Below, piece by piece: positions 58,717-64,000 of a stretch of DNA of 64,000 bases (its first letter is position 1; each line of letters begins with the position of its first letter). A program made the translations under genes and the position numbers. This DNA comes from Bretschneidera sinensis (Eukaryota; Streptophyta; Magnoliopsida; Brassicales; Akaniaceae): assembly GCA_023935145.1 (NCBI GenBank), contig CM043698.1, forward strand, positions 67,631,001-67,695,000, read 5' to 3'. Under the pieces are notes generated by a model that did not search any database, was not told where the DNA came from, and saw only the letters and a program-made list of their open reading frames with translations.

Positions 58717-58721
58717 GTAGT

Positions 58722-61700
58722 TTTTGTATTTGATTGCTACTATGTGATTCAGTGATTTAAAATGTACAAAAAGTTTAGACATGTTTCAGTATTACCATGC
58801 TAATGTGCATTTGCTTGAAAGTGATTCAACCATTAGCATTATGTTTCAAAGATGGAACGCACATATCTCACATATATATATATATATACTAGGAACGATT
58901 TGAATATTTTGTTTGTTTTATAAATAAATTAACAATGTCTATCATTCTTTTAATTAAGAGTACATTTTTTTTATTAGAATGTTAATAATTTATTTTTTAG
59001 AGTGATTTCTCACTTTTTGAAAGTTAAATTGCTTTGAATTTGTTTTTAAGTGATATTTCAATAGTTTTTAAAATTAAGAATATAATAATCTAATGGGCCT
59101 ATCTCATGCATTGTATGAGCCACAAGCTAGTTACATAGAATAATAAAAGATTATAGCAATCCAAATTCTAATAGAACAATAGAAGATTTATCAATCCAAA
59201 TTTTATTAGAATTAAAATATTAGTTTTATATAATCCAATAATTAAAGAATCAAAACTACGCCGTTTAAATTAGAGTATTTTGTCTATCAAAAGTTTTACA
59301 CTTATTCAGACTTTTATATTTGTTATAGATGTAAAATTATTCTTTTGTACTAGTTATATACTTATATTATGCCATATATTCAGTTTTAATAGGAGAAACA
59401 TGAAAAACAATGTAGTATTACATGCTCATGGTTATTAAAGACGTCTTCCTGTCTAGCTCATGGGTAGGGGATCGCACTTAATTAATAATTGTTATTCTTT
59501 TAGGCAACCCTGAATATTTATATTGTGTTCATTGATAAAAAGTTTAAGGTTATACCATCAAATAGAAAGAATTCAAGTTCAGCCATCATGAGTGCAAAGG
59601 TTATTTTATTTTTCAATTTATCAGTCATTTTTTCCATTTTAGGTGGATAATTTGATAGTGTTATGAAATTATATGTGGACTATGCAATAATATTATTGAT
59701 TTATATTGTAATCAAATGATCAATGAGTTAAACTACGGTATCATTATTATAAGTGTGTACATCGAAGTCCATGACTGTAACTACCGTTGACATAAAATTT
59801 CTTCAAATCTTAATTATTGAATCATCATGAGCACCAAACTATCCATCATATTAAATCATTGCAAATATTTTTAAAATAACCAAATTACTCTTTAAGCATT
59901 TCTAAAATCCTTTAAGCCGGATTACTTTTTTGGGTTTGTGAAATGTTGAAAAACTACTTGTTGTAATCATGGTTGAATTACTAATTTGAATGATAAAGTT
60001 GAGAACTTATGGCAAGAATTTACAAGTTGCTTTTGACTAATCAATCAAGTAGACACCCTTCGTCCTTAGGGCTTTTTATGTTTTTTGGCATAGATGTTTG
60101 TATTGAGTTGGATTGCAATGGCATTATTTTAAACTAATGGATTTGATTGTAAACAAGTGCAAAATAGATGATGTTATTGTAATTTAAACTATATGTCATT
60201 ATATTATTGTGCGTGTAAAGTGTCGCATAAAAAAATGAAGGTAACCATTATATTTATTTAATCAAATCATGTTTATGCTTACTAGATTTTTTATTAAATG
60301 AAAATCATTTCAATAAACTCAATATTTTAGTTCAGTGGTTACCTCTTAATCCTTTATATTAGAGATGAAAATTCGATTTTTCTTACTCTTCAATGTAAAA
60401 AAATTATTATTTTGATAAAGTAAATAAGTAAAGGCAAAAATTTAAATTAAAAAGAAAAAAAGAAAGTCATTTGACTAGTGAAGGTCATCGGTAATTGGAT
60501 TTTATTTAACTCTTATTATATTTATTTAATAGATGTTACATATTAATACATACATGATGAATTTATATTCTCACCATTTTTTAAATTAAAAAAAAAAACC
60601 AACATAATGTGTGAAAAGTATAGTAAAATATGTATAAACACAAAGTATGTAGTTTATGTATTTGATTGCAACCCTGTAACGGCTTCAAGTGATCGGTGTA
60701 GAGCTAGGATTTTTTCCTTAAGTGGACTAATTCTAATTGGTCAAAATAATATTATTTTTAGTGGGTCTCCAGTAAATAAAGAATTTTTCTGGATCAATAA
60801 ACCATTAGATGAATCATTAATGCCACGTCATCATTATGTTGACATGACACTCATCTAATAGTACATTGATCCAAAAAAATTATTGGAGATGATCACGATC
60901 CTAACATACTTAGATTATACATAAATATACATTATCAATTTATAACATATATAACAAAAATAAAAATAAAAATAAAAACAACTTCAAGAAGCCTTTCCAT
61001 TTTAAGTTGTGCTCATCCTATTTATTGGATAAAAAGCTTAACTTAAATTTTTTTTTTTTTGTATTCAAATATTCTCATCTCTTAACGTTTATTTTTTAAA
61101 AAAAAAATATTTACTGATTAAAATTAACTATATAAATTTCTAATTTATATAATAATAGTTTTAATTTAAAAAATAGTATTTATTTTTTATAACCATTAAC
61201 ATTTTTTATCTTAATTATAGGTTAAGTAAAAGAATAAAATACAAAAAAAGAGAGTTATAAAAACTAAAATTTTGAATAAATGCAAATACATAATAAATTT
61301 TTTGGTACATTGGACAAATACTTAATAACTTGAAGTTTATTAAATAAATAATTTTATTTTGTAACAAAAAGAAAAAAAATAATTGTATCAAGTTTGTATG
61401 TTAGGAGACTGCACTCGAAAGTCCTAAACTTTTCTAAACTCCTCGAATCAAAGAAAAACAATTGTACATGATTTAAAAAAATAGTAGTGGGCACTTGAGA
61501 GAATTGGGTTCAATCATCTTGTTCAATGTTTAAGATATAAAGAGTAAACTTATTTAAGAATATTTGAAATGCGACGTGTTAGCTTTCCAATAAAATTGAA
61601 AAGAATATATATATATATATATATATATTAATCTCAATAGCTTTATTTTACAACGATAAAGTTTTACTTTTTTTCACTCTTTTTTCATTTTATCATTGGT

Positions 61701-61900
61701 GTAATTAAGGTTTAATCGTTAATATCTTGTGTGACGACAGTAATTTTTTCAATTAAGCTTGCTAACAACCATCGATTCAAGATTTATAGAGATCGAAAAA
61801 GTAACATAAGGAAGTGCTTTCTGTTCAATCTTGCTGGATTTGCATTATTACACTGTTACGAGGTTTTACTTGAATATGTAATTTGATCCGTTGGTCCTAA
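58722..61900. other. AT-rich intergenic DNA of copy C
   Basis: Co-linear with A 9246-12,420. Small frames only (for example 60,607-60,858). No gene, RNA or further element recognised. Confidence 0.55.
61602..61628. repeat. (TA)n microsatellite
   Basis: Short TA run, absent or shorter at the equivalent place in copy A (about 12,135-12,145). Confidence 0.9.
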
Positions 61901-61917
61901 CTTCATCAACAGGTATA

Positions 61918-62500
61918 TCAAACTTTTGATATTGCATATAAAATAGGGTATTGAATTAGTAAAGAAGGATTGTTTATCACCATAAGGTACTTATTATTAA
62001 AAGCACAGGACAAATTTATTTTTACATAGGACACAGTGACATACCATGCCCTCGCTTCTGCTGCTATCAACCTTGGGCTTCTTATTTTCCTTCCCTTTTT
62101 CCCTTTCTTAGTCTCGTTGCTGCTGCTATCATCCTTGCACTTCTTCTCTTTCTTTTCCTCCTCCTTTTTCTTCCCTTTCTTCTCAAATCTTTTCCTTCTG
62201 CTCTTTCTTCCCTGTTTGGTTGCCACGGGCTTGGCGCATCCATGGAGTATGGGCCTTAGCCTTTTTATGGCCCATCTTGTTTTCACCATGGGCTTGATTC
62301 ACAAAATGAACTTCATGGCTCTTGTCTGTTTGCTTGCTGGCTCACGGATTGAATCGGGGTCTTGACTATCTTGGGGCCCAATTGGTGCGTTTGGGTCTAG
62401 GTAGTTACCTCCTGACCCACATGGTGGGCTTGGGTTTGTCCAAAAGGTTTCTCCAATTGCACCGAGGCCATCGCAAGTAAGGCAATGATTTCTCTGTCTG
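61918..62500 (-). pseudogene. Unrecognised small Lys/Ser-rich ORF, broken (copy C)
   Basis: Homologue of 12,431-13,003. Minus strand keeps MASVQLEKPFGQTQ and HQLGPKIVKTPIQS, but has a stop after QEVTT, a deletion after QSVS and another frame for the basic tail. The 123-codon open frame at 61,918-62,289 reads the basic tail (KKCKDDSSSNETKKGKKGRK). Breaks differ from copy A, so the parent may have been intact before duplication. Confidence 0.35.
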
Positions 62501-63202
62501 TTATGTTTTAGCTCTGCTTAGTGAGTTTGGCAGTGTTACATCGTAAATATATTTATAGGCATGGGGAGTTAGTGGGATTCCTTAACTTTCTTTACATTAA
62601 TCTTTGAATCTGCTTTTGCTTGCTGGATGGGACAAAAATTGAATTCTTTGTTTGCAGAAATGTATTAATCGAATTTTTATTAAAATAACTAGCAAGGATA
62701 AATTCCATGATATGGGTCTTGTCCAAGTTCCAATTCTCTTCAATTACTGTTTCATACATATAATTTTTTTTGTCGTATTGAAAGTAATGAAATGTAGATC
62801 GGGACAAAAACGATTGCTTAGGCAACTGAAATTTAGTTTCTGCTATGAATTTGTATTAGTAAATAAAAATTCATCACTAAAAACTGTTTTTCTTGTAATT
62901 TTTGCTATGATACCAATGATTATGTCCATATTAAATAGAAAAACAATAATAGAATCCTCATTATCATTTTGAACGATGTTCTCACCTCTTGAATAACTAG
63001 GATTAATGATAAAACATTCATCATTGTTAAGTTTACAAAATTCGCTTTAAGTTAAGTTTACAAATCCCAAAGACAATATCCATGAAACAAAAACTAAAAG
63101 TATCAACACTTATTCATCACAGCTTACAAATTAAGTGCATATAATAAATATTAAATATATATACACACAATATTATTATTATATAATGATCAGATACCAT
63201 CA
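62501..63202. other. Intergenic DNA of copy C
   Basis: Co-linear with A 13,004-13,710. Frames at 62,592-62,825 and 62,652-62,972 overlap on opposite strands and resemble nothing known. Confidence 0.5.
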
Positions 63203-63278
63203 AAAGCTTTAATGTGGTGGTTGAAGCTTGTTCTTCTTGTCAAGAGTGCTTTGGTTCAAGTCCTCTAGCTGCGATGGG
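63203..63278 (+). other. tRNA-like / SINE-head-like sequence (copy C)
   Basis: Counterpart of 13,711-13,785, with the A-box-like part reading taatgtggtgg and the B box GGTTCAAGTCC (63,253-63,263) unchanged. Confidence 0.35.
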
Positions 63279-64000
63279 GTGAGGCATGCTTTTACCTGAT
63301 GATCTAGTAAATTCGATCACTAAATAATGAATCATAGAACTAATATATCAAAACAAAATTTCAATATATTTGAAATTTTAATTAAATTGACACATTTTTC
63401 TTTACAATGCTTATCTCTCGAGAGAACAAATAAAAAAATAAATGCACAGTAAGGTCTTTATTGACTTTCATATTGTTTTTTTACTTATTTAATAAATTTT
63501 TTATTTTTCATTCAATGAAATTCCTTAAAAAAATTTAGTATACTGCACCATCTTGATGGTTGAATAAGAAAAATTATGTATAATGCATTTGTTGTTAGGG
63601 GTATTTCAGAATCAGTAGTTATTGACTTAGTGATTATTACAATTAAGTTATAAGTTTTTGGACACCTTAAACTTTTACGATCGAATATTCAGATTAACTA
63701 GTTACTTAGGGATAAAGAGTTTTACTAACATGAATATACTCAGAGAATCTATATATGTAGATTTGATCAATGTTTTAATTATGGTAAAGGCTTTAACTTA
63801 TTTGATTTTGTTAGCTATGTAAATTGCCACAAAAAAAAAAAAAAATCAAACTTAAAAGTAGTTTCGAGGTAATCACTCAACATCTAGTAGGTATGTCTTA
63901 TTTCAACGGTCAATAATAAAAATTTATATTGAATGTAATATTAAATTATGATTAAGTACTCTTAAAATCTATTGTTTACTATGATATTACTTTTTCCTCA
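63279..64000. other. Intergenic DNA of copy C to window end
   Basis: Co-linear with A 13,786-14,505. No gene seen. Confidence 0.5.

Larger units (their letters stand above)
31425..64000 (+). repeat. Segmental duplication copy C, split by a retrotransposon nest
   Basis: Matches copy A from about A 590 to A 14,500. The left part is 31,425-34,578 and the right part 58,722-64,000, separated by element 1. It lacks A 6480-7310 (a direct join near 32,697), the CACTA and the 355-bp block. The right part keeps the Lys-rich ORF relic and the tRNA-like block. Confidence 0.85.

Noticed and set aside
1..64000. Organelle or bacterial DNA
   Set aside because: Spliced plant gene fragments, LTR elements with tRNA primer sites and a CACTA element show nuclear plant DNA; no operons or organelle genes are seen.

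Overview
This is AT-rich nuclear DNA from a flowering plant, most likely a woody eudicot (an inference). The signs are plant-type Ty3/Gypsy LTR retrotransposons primed by tRNA-Met and tRNA-Asp, a CACTA DNA transposon with captured host-gene sequence, LINE debris, and exon-intron fragments of plant genes. I see no intact host protein gene. Almost everything is transposon, transposon debris, tandem duplication or AT-rich intergenic sequence.

Layout. A non-coding segment of roughly 10 kb occurs three times in direct orientation: copy A (1 to about 14,510), copy B (about 14,577 to 20,411, shortened by deletions) and copy C (about 31,425 to the window end). Copy A carries a 3,969-bp CACTA element (1847-5815) with a 3-bp target duplication. 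Copies B and C still show the empty site. The CACTA has palindromic GCGCTT/AAGCGC subterminal repeats and carries a frameshifted exon of the beta subunit of transcription factor TFIIF.

Between copies B and C lie two tandem arrays. The first (20,411-27,780) has seven head-to-tail copies of the 3' end of a LINE (C-terminal reverse transcriptase and zf-RVT region, minus strand), arranged as a higher-order repeat of about 4.5 kb. The second (about 28,170-31,300) holds tandem fragments of a reversibly glycosylated polypeptide (UDP-arabinopyranose mutase) gene, minus strand, with the conserved IDDDCF exon recurring.

Copy C is split by a 24-kb, three-level nest of LTR retrotransposons. Element 1 (34,579-58,716, minus strand, Gypsy, TSD gtagt) has element 2 (38,850-54,404, plus strand, same Gypsy family, TSD caaga) inside its reverse transcriptase. 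Element 2 has element 3 (42,157-50,495, plus strand, Athila-like, TSD gcaac) inside its protease. Each junction restores the host reading frame when one TSD copy and the insert are set aside, so the order of insertion is certain. All three are decayed. Element 3 has gag and protease but no reverse transcriptase; it has instead a second ORF like the plant Transposase_32-type protein, behind its own TATA box.

No new molecular system such as a defence or biosynthetic locus is visible. The most informative points are the transduplicated TFIIF-beta exon, the RGP exon array, the LINE-derived higher-order repeat, the exactly resolvable nesting, and a stop-codon pattern suggesting decay of methylated cytosines.
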